A stretch of DNA of 13,466 nt from Deltaproteobacteria bacterium UBA5205 (GCA_002412715.1 DHVP01000027.1:1-13466), one strand, 5' to 3'; shown: positions 1-5,786, counted from the stretch's first letter. Numbers and translations are program-made. The notes: a model not told the origin generated them from the sequence alone.

Positions 1-66
1 TAGGGAAGGATGGAAGTAGGGAAGGCGAGGTAACGTGATTGTATACAAGGGTTTTATCCCTTATAT

Positions 67-89
67 AAAGACGCTCTTCCGTCTTTTTT
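67..89 (+). terminator. Intrinsic terminator of an upstream plus-strand gene
   Basis: A 7-bp perfect stem (67-73 with 80-86, AAAGACG/CGTCTTT) closes a 6-nt loop and runs into a T tract at 84-89. This is the form of a Rho-independent terminator on the plus strand. It would end a transcript whose gene lies left of the window. The stem is A/T-rich at its base, so strength is moderate. Confidence 0.6.
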
Positions 90-90
90 G

Positions 91-118
91 CGTCATTCCG
101 GCGAAGGCCGGAAACCAG
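91..118 (+). repeat. Palindromic repeat, left copy of an inverted pair
   Basis: The unit starts CGTCATTCCGGCGAAGG and contains a small hairpin (CCGGC 98-102, loop GAAG, GCCGG 107-111). Bases 91-111 are the perfect reverse complement of 499-519, so the two copies face each other across the GIY-YIG gene. Palindromes of this general type (TCATTCCGGCGAAGGCCGGAA-like) are common as dispersed intergenic repeats in many bacterial genomes. Association with the nuclease gene here is seen directly; a functional link is inference. Confidence 0.7.
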
Positions 119-168
119 GAGATACAGTCTCGATAGAATCGCCTGAGATCAGGGTCCCAACCCGGGTC

Positions 169-458
169 TTACGACAGATTGTCATATAGATCCTTCCATT
201 CGGGATTGGTCGTCTCTATGGCATTTAATTTCCAACGTCTTTTCCATCCTTTCATAGCTTTTTCCTTCATGATTGCCGATTCCATCGTCTCATGGAGTTC
301 ATACCACACGAGGATATGAACTCCGTGTCGTTTAGTGAAACCGTCAACAACGTTGTTCTTGTGCTCCCACACGCGCTTTGCGAGATCGGAGGTTACTCCT
401 GTATAAAGGGTACCGTTCTTTCTGTCGCAAGGATATACACACATGGTTGTTTCTGCAT
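169..458 (-). pseudogene. GIY-YIG nuclease-domain protein, frameshifted near its start
   Basis: The body (from NGTLYTGVTSDL through WKDLYDNLS) is a typical small stand-alone GIY-YIG domain protein (YhbQ/UvrC-N-like), about 90-95 aa. The best start is the ATG at 458, preceded by AGGAGG with 8-nt spacing. That frame reads MQKQPCVYILAT, which supplies the GIY-like half of the motif (VYIL), but it runs out of register in the A-run opposite bases 419-421. Adding one base there gives VYILATEKNGTLYTG, matching the family spacing exactly. The only long open frame starts at ATG 444, has no ribosome-binding site, and replaces the conserved IL by PC. So either the gene carries a one-base deletion or the sequence has an error. 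The C-terminal part is intact and ends at TAA (169-171). It lies between inverted palindromic repeats, so it may be the coding part of a small mobile or repeat-spreading unit. Nuclease activity of the present allele is doubtful. Confidence 0.75.
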
Positions 459-498
459 CTTTCAGCCCTCCTGGTTGTCGCTAAGCGAGTGAAGATAC

Positions 499-519
499 CC
501 GGCCTTCGCCGGAATGACG
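499..519 (-). repeat. Palindromic repeat, right copy of the inverted pair
   Basis: This is the perfect 21-nt reverse complement of 91-111. It lies 40 bp upstream of the GIY-YIG start codon, while the left copy lies 50 bp beyond its stop. Together they bracket about 390 bp that contain nothing but the nuclease gene. Confidence 0.7.
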
Positions 520-686
520 AAAAGAAATCGGGTCGCGTTTACTGCGTCCGCTATGATATTACTTTTCAGGATCAGAAGATGGAGGAACCACCGGCATCCA
601 TCACCTTAGAAAATCTGACCCGGTGTTTCATAATGGAAACTCGAAAGTCCGATTAAGCTTGATAACCTGCGGGGAGGAGGGAATCT

Positions 687-918
687 ATGGTTCGTGCAAT
701 GCCTCAAGACCGGTCGGCATGGATAATCGATGTCATAAGGGAATATGCCCGCACGGCGGAGAACAGCCTGCGCGAGATCGACAATGAGCCTGCGTTTGGG
801 GAACCCTTTGCGGGATTTTACGCGGGATGACCCGATATATGGCCGGATCAAAGATGACATTGGTGATTTTTACTGGACGCCCTTCGATGACAGTTCCAGG
901 GTTTCAGGTTCCAGGTAA
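687..918 (+). pseudogene. N-terminal fragment of an epoxyqueuosine-reductase-related 4Fe-4S protein
   Basis: An ATG at 687 follows GGAGG with 6-nt spacing. The frame runs 47 codons (MVRAMPQDRSAWIIDVIREY... to GFYAG) and hits TGA at 828-830. Adding one base in the G-run at 824-826 restores a continuous reading: EPFAGFYAGDDPIYGRIKDD, then IGDFYWTPFD. As I recall it, the N-terminus of the QueG-related 4Fe-4S protein family has the pattern EPLVGFxxGDDPLYxxxKxxIGxFHWTP. Homology stops at about 885; the frame then reads into an inverted repeat and ends at TAA (916-918). The cysteine-rich ferredoxin part is absent. This is therefore a broken remnant, both frameshifted and truncated at its 3' end. 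The good ribosome-binding site suggests the loss is recent. Confidence 0.6.
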
Positions 919-955
919 GAGATGAAGCTTTTTCCTTACAACCTGAAACCCGGAA
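895..955. repeat. Long imperfect inverted repeat (hairpin)
   Basis: GGGTTTCAGGTT (899-910) pairs perfectly with AACCTGAAACCC (940-951). The pairing continues inward with GTAAG/CTTAC (915-919 with 935-939) and outward with TTCC/GGAA (895-898 with 952-955) over a one-base bulge. TTCCAGG also occurs as a direct repeat in the left arm (895-901, 909-915). It sits exactly where the 4Fe-4S remnant loses homology and 19 bp beyond the stop of the 74-aa secreted protein gene. It could act as a transcript-end structure but lacks a clear T tract. Confidence 0.6.
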
Positions 956-973
956 CCCGGAATTTCAAACGGT

Positions 974-1198
974 TTACTTTTTGTTTCCGCTGTTTGTCTG
1001 ATTGGTGTTGACCGGCGTCGGTTTTGGCACCTCGGGGACCTTGACATCCTCGATTTTCTTGCCTGCCTCCCTCTCCAGTTGCTGCAGGGCCGGCCCCTTT
1101 TCTCTTTGCTTTGTCTGGGCATGCGTAGTGCTCCAAACGCAGGTGAGGGCTATGATCGTCAATACCACCAGGATTCCTTTTACCATTCTCTTTTTCAT
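974..1198 (-). CDS. Small secreted protein, 74 aa, function unknown
   Basis: I do not recognise a family. The ATG at 1198 is chosen because GGAGG lies 5 nt upstream; an in-frame ATG at 1231 would add 11 residues and bury that site. The protein opens with a Sec signal peptide: basic MKKRMVK, a hydrophobic core at about residues 8-22, and a likely cleavage after the A of THA (residue 27). No proper lipobox surrounds Cys20. The mature part is about 47 residues, strongly charged (QREKGPALQQLEREAGKKIE) and then proline-rich (VPEVPKPTPV), ending in an Asn/Lys-rich tail. It would be a short, mostly disordered periplasmic peptide. It lies on the same strand as the DUF2141 gene, 306 bp away, probably as a separate unit. 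It is judged a real gene from the coherent signal peptide and ribosome-binding site. Confidence 0.6.
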   Translation of the reverse strand: MKKRMVKGILVVLTIIALTCVWSTTHAQTKQREKGPALQQLEREAGKKIEDVKVPEVPKPTPVNTNQTNSGNKK

Positions 1199-1504
1199 TT
1201 GCTCCTCCGGACTTTTGTTTTTTTGGTTCATAATACCTGAGACAAACCATACGTTGAAAAGGTTCCGCCTTTCTCTTAAGATTTGTAAAGCCCATCGTCA
1301 CCATACAGGATTTTCCAATCACACGACACCACGATCCCGGCAGGATCATTACAAATCACTGAGGTGGTCTTACGGAGAATTCAGATACGAGGTTAAAGAT
1401 GATTTTAAACCGCCCGGAAAACAGGATGTCTTACGTATAGCACCTGCAAGCCGAACAAGGAACCATCTTCATTGCCTCGCGGCGGCAATTCATGCGACGG
1501 GCAT
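1199..1504. other. Intergenic stretch with no recognised gene
   Basis: About 306 bp between two minus-strand genes. The only long frames here are shadows without ribosome-binding sites. It should hold the promoter of the 74-aa secreted protein and the transcript end of the DUF2141 gene. I see neither a convincing TTGACA/TATAAT pair nor a T-tailed hairpin in it. Confidence 0.5.
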
Positions 1505-2020
1505 TCAGTAATGCAGGCCGATCGTCAGATCCAGGTTCTGCCCGTTGTACAGGAAGCTGGCGGCAGAAAACGAAGGTGCACCGAACAAGGCTGTTACGTC
1601 ATTTGAGAAACCGTAGCCTTCCGTTGGGATCCCCAACCAGTTAGTGTCAAGTTTGCCATTCATATTTTCATCATGAACGACGGCAAGCGCATACGTTCCG
1701 GGAGCGATATCTAAAAAGTCACAACGCGCCTGCGCACGGCGAACTTTTATGACCATGATATTGGTTGCGGAGCTCAGATACTCGGCAGGGAAACCAACCG
1801 GCGATTCGAAAAGTGCGCAAGCTACGTTTCCGGTGCTGTTTCTAATGTTCAGAACCGTCACGTGAATGCCGGAGCATAGCGACTCGGCGAAGGCGATATC
1901 GGAGAGGTTTGCAAACACGAGCACTGCCCAAAATACTATGCAGCGAACCCACATGAGGACCCGCATCTCCGGGCCCTTGGCCGGGGAGGCAACAAATTTC
2001 CGAACGGCTGACGTATTCAT
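1505..2020 (-). CDS. DUF2141 family exported protein
   Basis: This is a 171-aa exported protein of the DUF2141 family, whose function is not established. After a hydrophobic segment (about residues 26-46, cleavage likely near DIAFA-ES) comes a compact beta-rich domain. It has the family's landmarks: VTVLNIRNSTGNVACALFES, GFPAEYL, IAPGTYALAVVHDENMNGKL, then WLGIPTEGYGFSN and LFGAPSF. The HDEN-NGKLDTN stretch (about residues 116-127) resembles a Ca2+-binding loop. The ATG at 2020 has GAGG 6 nt upstream; ATGs at 2047, 2026 and 1966 are alternatives, the last giving a shorter signal peptide (MRVLMWVRC...). It appears monocistronic and transcribed away from ilvB. A periplasmic location is likely. 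Confidence 0.85.
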   Translation of the reverse strand: MNTSAVRKFVASPAKGPEMRVLMWVRCIVFWAVLVFANLSDIAFAESLCSGIHVTVLNIRNSTGNVACALFESPVGFPAEYLSSATNIMVIKVRRAQARCDFLDIAPGTYALAVVHDENMNGKLDTNWLGIPTEGYGFSNDVTALFGAPSFSAASFLYNGQNLDLTIGLHY

Positions 2021-2231
2021 AGGCATCCTCACGGCTCCAGGCTGCATGGCCCGGGATTTACAAGAGGCTCGTCAATGCAGGTGTTCAATCGTAAACGCAA
2101 TTTTTGTTACCCTTGCATTGATGATACACCAAACGCTTGCTCGCGTCTGTCGCAGTACCAACAATTATTTTGTAGCACTTTTGTGCACCAGTGTGTCGTC
2201 ATGCTTACCGCAGGGATTCGACTAATTGCCC

Positions 2232-2260
2232 TTGACATCGTCGCCATACGATAATAAACT
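2232..2260 (+). promoter_or_regulatory. Candidate sigma-70 promoter of the ilv leader-ilvB unit
   Basis: A perfect -35 hexamer TTGACA (2232-2237) is followed, after 17 bp, by TAAACT (2255-2260, 4 of 6). Transcription would begin near 2267-2268, only a few bases before the leader ATG at 2270 and beyond its GGAG at 2261-2264. So the transcript would be nearly leaderless, or the true -10 is the GATAAT at 2250-2255 or lies elsewhere. Confidence 0.4.
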
Positions 2261-2269
2261 GGAGTTTCT

Positions 2270-2392
2270 ATGTACGAGGCCATGAAAAAACTCTCTGAAA
2301 CAAATCTCAGCAGACTGAACGATACCCTTGCGCTCGTCGTCGTAGTCGTCGTAGTCGTGGTGCATTTGCTTGCACCGACGGGTCCAGGGTAA
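2270..2392 (+). CDS. ilvB leader peptide, 40 aa with nine consecutive valines (attenuator peptide)
   Basis: This short gene starts at ATG 2270 (GGAG 5 nt upstream) and ends at TAA 2390-2392. It reads MYEAMKKLSETNLSRL, then NDTLAL, nine Val codons in a row (2336-2362: five GTC, two GTA, two GTG), and HLLAPTGPG. Leucine codons flank the Val run (CTT, CTC, TTG, CTT). The stop codon is 21 bp before the 5' arm of a strong terminator and 79 bp before ilvB. A run of codons for the end product, followed by alternative hairpins and a terminator before the biosynthetic gene, is the hallmark of ribosome-mediated attenuation. E. coli IvbL, the leader of ilvBN, has comparable Val/Leu clusters. The peptide itself probably has no function beyond sensing charged tRNA-Val and perhaps tRNA-Leu. 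The sequence evidence is strong; no expression data are available here. Confidence 0.9.
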   Translation: MYEAMKKLSETNLSRLNDTLALVVVVVVVVVHLLAPTGPG

Positions 2393-2430
2393 ACCCTTAA
2401 AAAGGAGCTTTGGAGCCCCTGGCGGTGCAA
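2359..2430 (+). promoter_or_regulatory. Attenuator: pause hairpin and antiterminator of the ilvB leader
   Basis: Segment 1 (GGTGCA, 2359-2364, overlapping the last Val codons) pairs with segment 2 (TGCACC, 2371-2376). Segment 2 extended (TTGCACCG, 2370-2377) also pairs perfectly with segment 3 (CGGTGCAA, 2423-2430), which is part of the terminator stem and loop. A ribosome stalled on Val codons would cover segment 1, free segment 2 to pair with segment 3, and block the terminator. With valyl-tRNA plentiful, the ribosome reaches the stop codon, masks segment 2, and the terminator forms. Confidence 0.85.
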
Positions 2431-2449
2431 ACCGCCAGGGGCTTTTTTT
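2414..2449 (+). terminator. Attenuator terminator upstream of ilvB
   Basis: A 13-bp perfect stem (2414-2426 with 2431-2443, core GCCCCTGGCGGT) closes a GCAA tetraloop and runs into seven T residues (2443-2449). It lies between the leader stop codon and the ilvB ribosome-binding site. It would therefore stop transcription before ilvB unless the antiterminator forms. Confidence 0.95.
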
Positions 2450-2471
2450 ATTCCATACTGAGGAGAATACG

Positions 2472-4154
2472 ATGAAACACAACGGCGCCGAATTGATCGT
2501 CGAAGCATTGGAGAGACAGGGGGTCAGAATTGTCGCCGGAATCCCCGGCGGAGCGAATCTCCCCATCTATAACGCCCTCTACAGGAGCCACATTCGCCAC
2601 GTCCTTGCGAGGCATGAGCAAGGGGCAGGCTTCATAGCCCAGGGGATGGCCCGTTCTACGGGCAAGGCGGGCGTTTGCCTTGCCACCTCGGGGCCAGGCG
2701 TAACCAACCTCATCACGGCTATTGCCGACGCAAAACTGGACTCCGTCCCGCTTGTGGCCATAACCGGCCAGGTACCGACTTCCATGATCGGGACCGACGC
2801 GTTTCAGGAAGTCGATACCTACGGCATGACGATGAATATCACCAAGCACAATTACCTTGTAAAGGATGCGGCGGACCTGCCGCGTGTAATAGCAGAGGCC
2901 TTCCGGATTGCCCAAACAGGGCGATGTGGTCCCGTACTCATTGACGTCCCGAAAGATGTCCAGCTGCAGGAGGTCGAATTCGATGCCTGGCCCGAAGTAA
3001 CGCCGGCATCCCCCGGTCACGGGATGGACCCCGATCTGGCAGGCGAGATAGCACGCATGATAAACGATGCACGCAGGCCTCTCATATACGCGGGTGGAGG
3101 GATAACAGCCGCCGGGGCCGCCGCTTCCCTTCGCCGCCTGGCCCACAAGAATTCCATCCCCGTCGTGGTGACGCTCATGGGGCTCGGAACAATGAGCCCT
3201 GCCGATCCCTTTTATCTCGGAATGGTCGGCATGCACGGAGCGCCTTATACGAACTACGTTCTTGATGAGATTGACCTCCTCATTGCCCTGGGGGCCCGTT
3301 TTGACGACAGGGCAATCGGCAAGGTCAAGGAATTCTGTCCCTCCGCATCCATAATCCACATAGATATCGATGCCTCGGAGATCGATAAGATAAAGCGCTG
3401 CCGCATCAGTGCCGTTGCCGATGTCGGGGACGCCCTGGATCGCATCATCCCCCTCGTGAACGATGACAGCCGCACGGAATGGAATGAACGGATCGCAGCC
3501 ATAAGGACCGAACACCCTCTGCCGCCGTGTCAGTCTCCAGACCCGTTGAATCCGCTCACCATCATCAGGAGGATCAGTTCGCTGGCCCCTGCCGATGCCA
3601 TCATCACCACCGATGTGGGCCAGCACCAGATGTGGGTTGCGCAGGCTTATCCATTCCATCAGGTCCGGACGCTGCTCACCTCCGGGGGCCTGGGAACCAT
3701 GGGTTTCGGTTTGCCCGCGGCCATCGGAGCCGCTCTTGCCCATCCCGACAGACAGATAATCTGCATCAGCGGGGATGGATCGGTACAGATGAACCTGCAG
3801 GAACTGGCGACCCTCGCGGACCTCAATCTCCGTGTGGCCCTGATAATCATGAACAACCAACACCTGGGCCTGGTCAGGCAACAGCAGGAGCTGTTCTTCA
3901 ACGAAAACTACATCGCGTCCAGATTTGAATCACAGCTCGATTTCGCAGCGATAGGCCGCCAGTTCGGTATTCGGGGCATGAATCTCAACGACGCCCTGGA
4001 CCCCGGCATGTCCATCGAACTCCTGCTGAAAGAACAGGGCCCGTGCATCATCGACATCCCCATCCACTATGGCGAGAACGTCTTCCCCATGGTCCCCCCC
4101 GGCGCGGCAAACAGGGAAATGATCGTAAAGCAGCGGGTGATGTCAGACGGGTAA
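2472..4154 (+). CDS. ilvB: Acetolactate synthase catalytic subunit (AHAS I type)
   Basis: This 560-aa ThDP- and FAD-dependent enzyme condenses two pyruvates to acetolactate (or pyruvate plus 2-oxobutyrate), the first common step of Val, Leu and Ile synthesis, in the cytoplasm. The ATG at 2472 has AGGAG 6 nt upstream and follows the attenuator terminator; a longer in-frame start at 2370 would read through that hairpin and is rejected. The N-terminal ThDP domain has GIPGGANLPIYNAL and the catalytic Glu49 in ARHEQGAGFIAQG, followed by SGPGVTNLITAIADAKLDS and IGTDAFQEVDTYGM. The C-terminal domain has TTDVGQHQMW, LTSGGLGTMGFGLPAAIGAA and the ThDP motif GDG (434-436) to NN (461-462). LGLVRQQQELF, with Gln where many AHAS enzymes have the herbicide-site Trp, and the ending FPMVPPGAAN resemble E. 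coli IlvB (from memory) rather than IlvI or IlvG. No ilvN-type regulatory subunit gene follows. Expression is probably set by valine attenuation. Confidence 0.95.
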   Translation: MKHNGAELIVEALERQGVRIVAGIPGGANLPIYNALYRSHIRHVLARHEQGAGFIAQGMARSTGKAGVCLATSGPGVTNLITAIADAKLDSVPLVAITGQVPTSMIGTDAFQEVDTYGMTMNITKHNYLVKDAADLPRVIAEAFRIAQTGRCGPVLIDVPKDVQLQEVEFDAWPEVTPASPGHGMDPDLAGEIARMINDARRPLIYAGGGITAAGAAASLRRLAHKNSIPVVVTLMGLGTMSPADPFYLGMVGMHGAPYTNYVLDEIDLLIALGARFDDRAIGKVKEFCPSASIIHIDIDASEIDKIKRCRISAVADVGDALDRIIPLVNDDSRTEWNERIAAIRTEHPLPPCQSPDPLNPLTIIRRISSLAPADAIITTDVGQHQMWVAQAYPFHQVRTLLTSGGLGTMGFGLPAAIGAALAHPDRQIICISGDGSVQMNLQELATLADLNLRVALIIMNNQHLGLVRQQQELFFNENYIASRFESQLDFAAIGRQFGIRGMNLNDALDPGMSIELLLKEQGPCIIDIPIHYGENVFPMVPPGAANREMIVKQRVMSDG

Positions 4155-4182
4155 CAAGCAGGCGGGGACCCAAACCCCCAAC

Positions 4183-4593
4183 CGAAAGACAAAAGACTGT
4201 CTCACGCCCGTTCGTCGCCTTTATTTTCCCGCGTAGCGGGATCGAAGATTCCCGGGAAAGTTTTTGTCTTTCTCCTTATGCTCTATTCTATGCCTCCATC
4301 GATGCCTGGCGTATTACCATCCTGTCACAGCGCACGGCAAGCTTCCACGTCTTCTTGGAATCCTCGAGTCCCACAAAAATCTCTTTACCTTTGACCACAA
4401 AGTCCTGTATTCTGCGTGTATTCATCTGGCTACCTCCCTTTCTTTTAGTTGTGGTGTTGGTGCACCACTTTTAAGATCCAAGAAAGATGGTAGCCTTTTA
4501 ACTGTCTGTCGGGCAAGACACTTTTATAACATAGTCACTCCAGCGAACCCCCAAAGGGGGTGAAGCGGGCGTGAGACAGTTTTTTTTCTTTGC
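4183..4593. mobile_element. Short inverted-repeat element with an IS110-like remnant
   Basis: ACTGTCTCACGCCCG (4196-4210) is repeated perfectly in inverted orientation at 4566-4580. Looser similarity (A-rich GAAAGACAAAAG-like) extends the ends to about 4183 and 4593, giving roughly 411 bp. The interior holds hairpins near each end (TCCCGC/GCGGGA at 4227-4241; CCCCC/GGGGG at 4547-4560) and the start of a transposase gene. A related end recurs at 13374-13466. This looks like an internally deleted, probably immobile element inserted 28 bp after ilvB. No target duplication is obvious. The left-end hairpins (4225-4265, followed by TTTTT) may also serve as the ilvB transcript end. Confidence 0.6.
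4288..4425 (-). pseudogene. Truncated IS110-family transposase, first 45 codons
   Basis: The ATG at 4425 is preceded by GGAGG with 7-nt spacing. The 45-aa product reads MNTRRIQDFVVKGKEIFVGL, then EDSKKTWKLAVRCDRMVIRQ and ASMEA, and stops at TAG (4288-4290). KGKEIFVGLEDSKKTWKL resembles the N-terminus of IS110-type DEDD transposases, where VGxDxSKxxW opens the RuvC-like domain and carries the first catalytic acid. About 300 or more residues, including the rest of the catalytic core, are missing. The strong ribosome-binding site is retained. Family assignment is from pattern recognition of a short fragment. Confidence 0.65.
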
Positions 4594-4622
4594 CAGGATT
4601 GTCGACTGGTTCAATCTTTCCG

Positions 4623-5786
4623 TCAATCAAGTTCCTTCAGGCGGAGAATCAATGTGCTGGACAGCGCCGTGAGGACGCCGAGTATTATGATACCCGCCCT
4701 GAAGCTGTACAGGTCCCCGGAGACTCCCAGCAGCCAGGGTACGATGCCGCTGCCGACGACCATACTTGCGGCAAGGATCATTCCCGTGGCTAGGCCTCTC
4801 GTTTCGCGGTTGAATATCTTTGCGATCGCCACGAGCCCGACAGGGAAAAAGCCCGTTATAAAGACCGCCTGCAGGAAAAGAACGATCCCCATGTGCCTCA
4901 CGGAAACGAGGCCCATGAAAATGGTAAACACGCCCGCAACGGCCATCATGGGAAACATGATCCTTTTGAGGTTAAACCTGTCGATGAGAAAGCCGCAGGA
5001 AATCGCGACACCGACCGATCCCAGTCGCGACACGCCCAGCACGCTGTTTGCGTAACCGATGTTCAGGTGCAGTTCCTTTGTCAGGTAGAGGGGTATGATG
5101 GAATAAATCCCTAGGTTTGCGCCAACCCCGAAGGCGAAGAGTACGGTCATTATCCACAAGGACCGCATCTTCACGATGTCCCGGAACATTGCCCGCGGAA
5201 GGTTGACGATCTTTACCTCGCTGCATGCGAAGCACAATACGATCGCGCAGGCGAGAAAGATGCATGCGAACACGACGAATATCCCGCGCCATGGGAGGAG
5301 GCCAAGAAGCGCGATGGCGACAAAAGGGATGGCAAGAATGGAGATCGAGGCCCCGGTGTCATGGATGGAGATGGCCTTGCCCCAGTCCTTTTCAGAGTAG
5401 TACTCTGTGATCAGCGGGATAACGGAGGGTATATAGGTGCCGACGGCAAGACCGAGCACAAAGGCAAAAAGGTACAGCAGGATAAAGGTGTGGACAAAGG
5501 GGATCAGGAAGGTCGCGAGGCTCAAAAGGGCCAGGGAGACGACGATAGACCTCTTGTAGCCGAACCTTCCGGAAAAGAAACCGGAAAGGATCACCGAGAC
5601 GCCGTATCCGACGGACAGGAACATAAAAATGCCGCTCGCCTGTGCGTGCGTCACCACGAACTCGTCTTCAATCACCGGCAGGATGGGAGACAGGATTATC
5701 CTGACGGAAAAGTTGAGAAACCACAGGAGCCAGAGGAAAAGGAGGAAGAGAAGCGCTCTGCCCCGAAGATTGGAATATCGCCCCAC
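4623..5786 (-). CDS. Major facilitator superfamily transporter
   Basis: This 387-aa, very hydrophobic protein is consistent with 12 transmembrane helices. The MFS signature between helices 2 and 3 is present as GRFGYKRS (73-80). The first helix region has NFSVRIILSPILPVIEDEF, and each half begins with an extended membrane segment. The second half starts near residue 205 (MRSLWIMTVLFAFGVG). The substrate cannot be told from the sequence; the family includes many organic-anion and drug carriers. The start is GTG (5786); no strong ribosome-binding site lies upstream (AGG about 13 nt away), so the exact start is less sure. It is transcribed divergently from the glucan phosphorylase across a 244-bp intergenic region and ends 30 bp from the inverted-repeat element. 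Confidence 0.85.
   Translation of the reverse strand: MGRYSNLRGRALLFLLFLWLLWFLNFSVRIILSPILPVIEDEFVVTHAQASGIFMFLSVGYGVSVILSGFFSGRFGYKRSIVVSLALLSLATFLIPFVHTFILLYLFAFVLGLAVGTYIPSVIPLITEYYSEKDWGKAISIHDTGASISILAIPFVAIALLGLLPWRGIFVVFACIFLACAIVLCFACSEVKIVNLPRAMFRDIVKMRSLWIMTVLFAFGVGANLGIYSIIPLYLTKELHLNIGYANSVLGVSRLGSVGVAISCGFLIDRFNLKRIMFPMMAVAGVFTIFMGLVSVRHMGIVLFLQAVFITGFFPVGLVAIAKIFNRETRGLATGMILAASMVVGSGIVPWLLGVSGDLYSFRAGIIILGVLTALSSTLILRLKELD

Noticed and set aside
1002..1511. Plus-strand frame of 169 codons across the secreted-protein gene and the gap beyond
   Set aside because: No ribosome-binding site or domain; it is antisense to a minus-strand gene with a clear signal peptide and Shine-Dalgarno.
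2370..2471. Upstream in-frame ATG that would extend IlvB by 34 residues
   Set aside because: It would translate through the leader-terminator hairpin, has no ribosome-binding site and encodes sequence unlike IlvB. The ATG at 2472 has AGGAG at 6 nt and the family's usual start.
2222..2566. Minus-strand frame with an Asp/Tyr repeat (HHDYDDYDDE)
   Set aside because: The repeat is only the antisense reading of the Val codon run in the leader peptide; no ribosome-binding site or conserved sequence.
2448..3881. Long minus-strand open frame (477 codons) opposite ilvB
   Set aside because: It is a compositional shadow of a GC-rich gene: no recognisable domain, low-complexity Gly/Arg/Asp content, and the plus strand is unambiguous.
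4043..4563. Plus-strand frames across the end of ilvB and the inverted-repeat element
   Set aside because: They are low-complexity readings of the element with no start signal; the minus-strand IS110-like fragment explains the region better.
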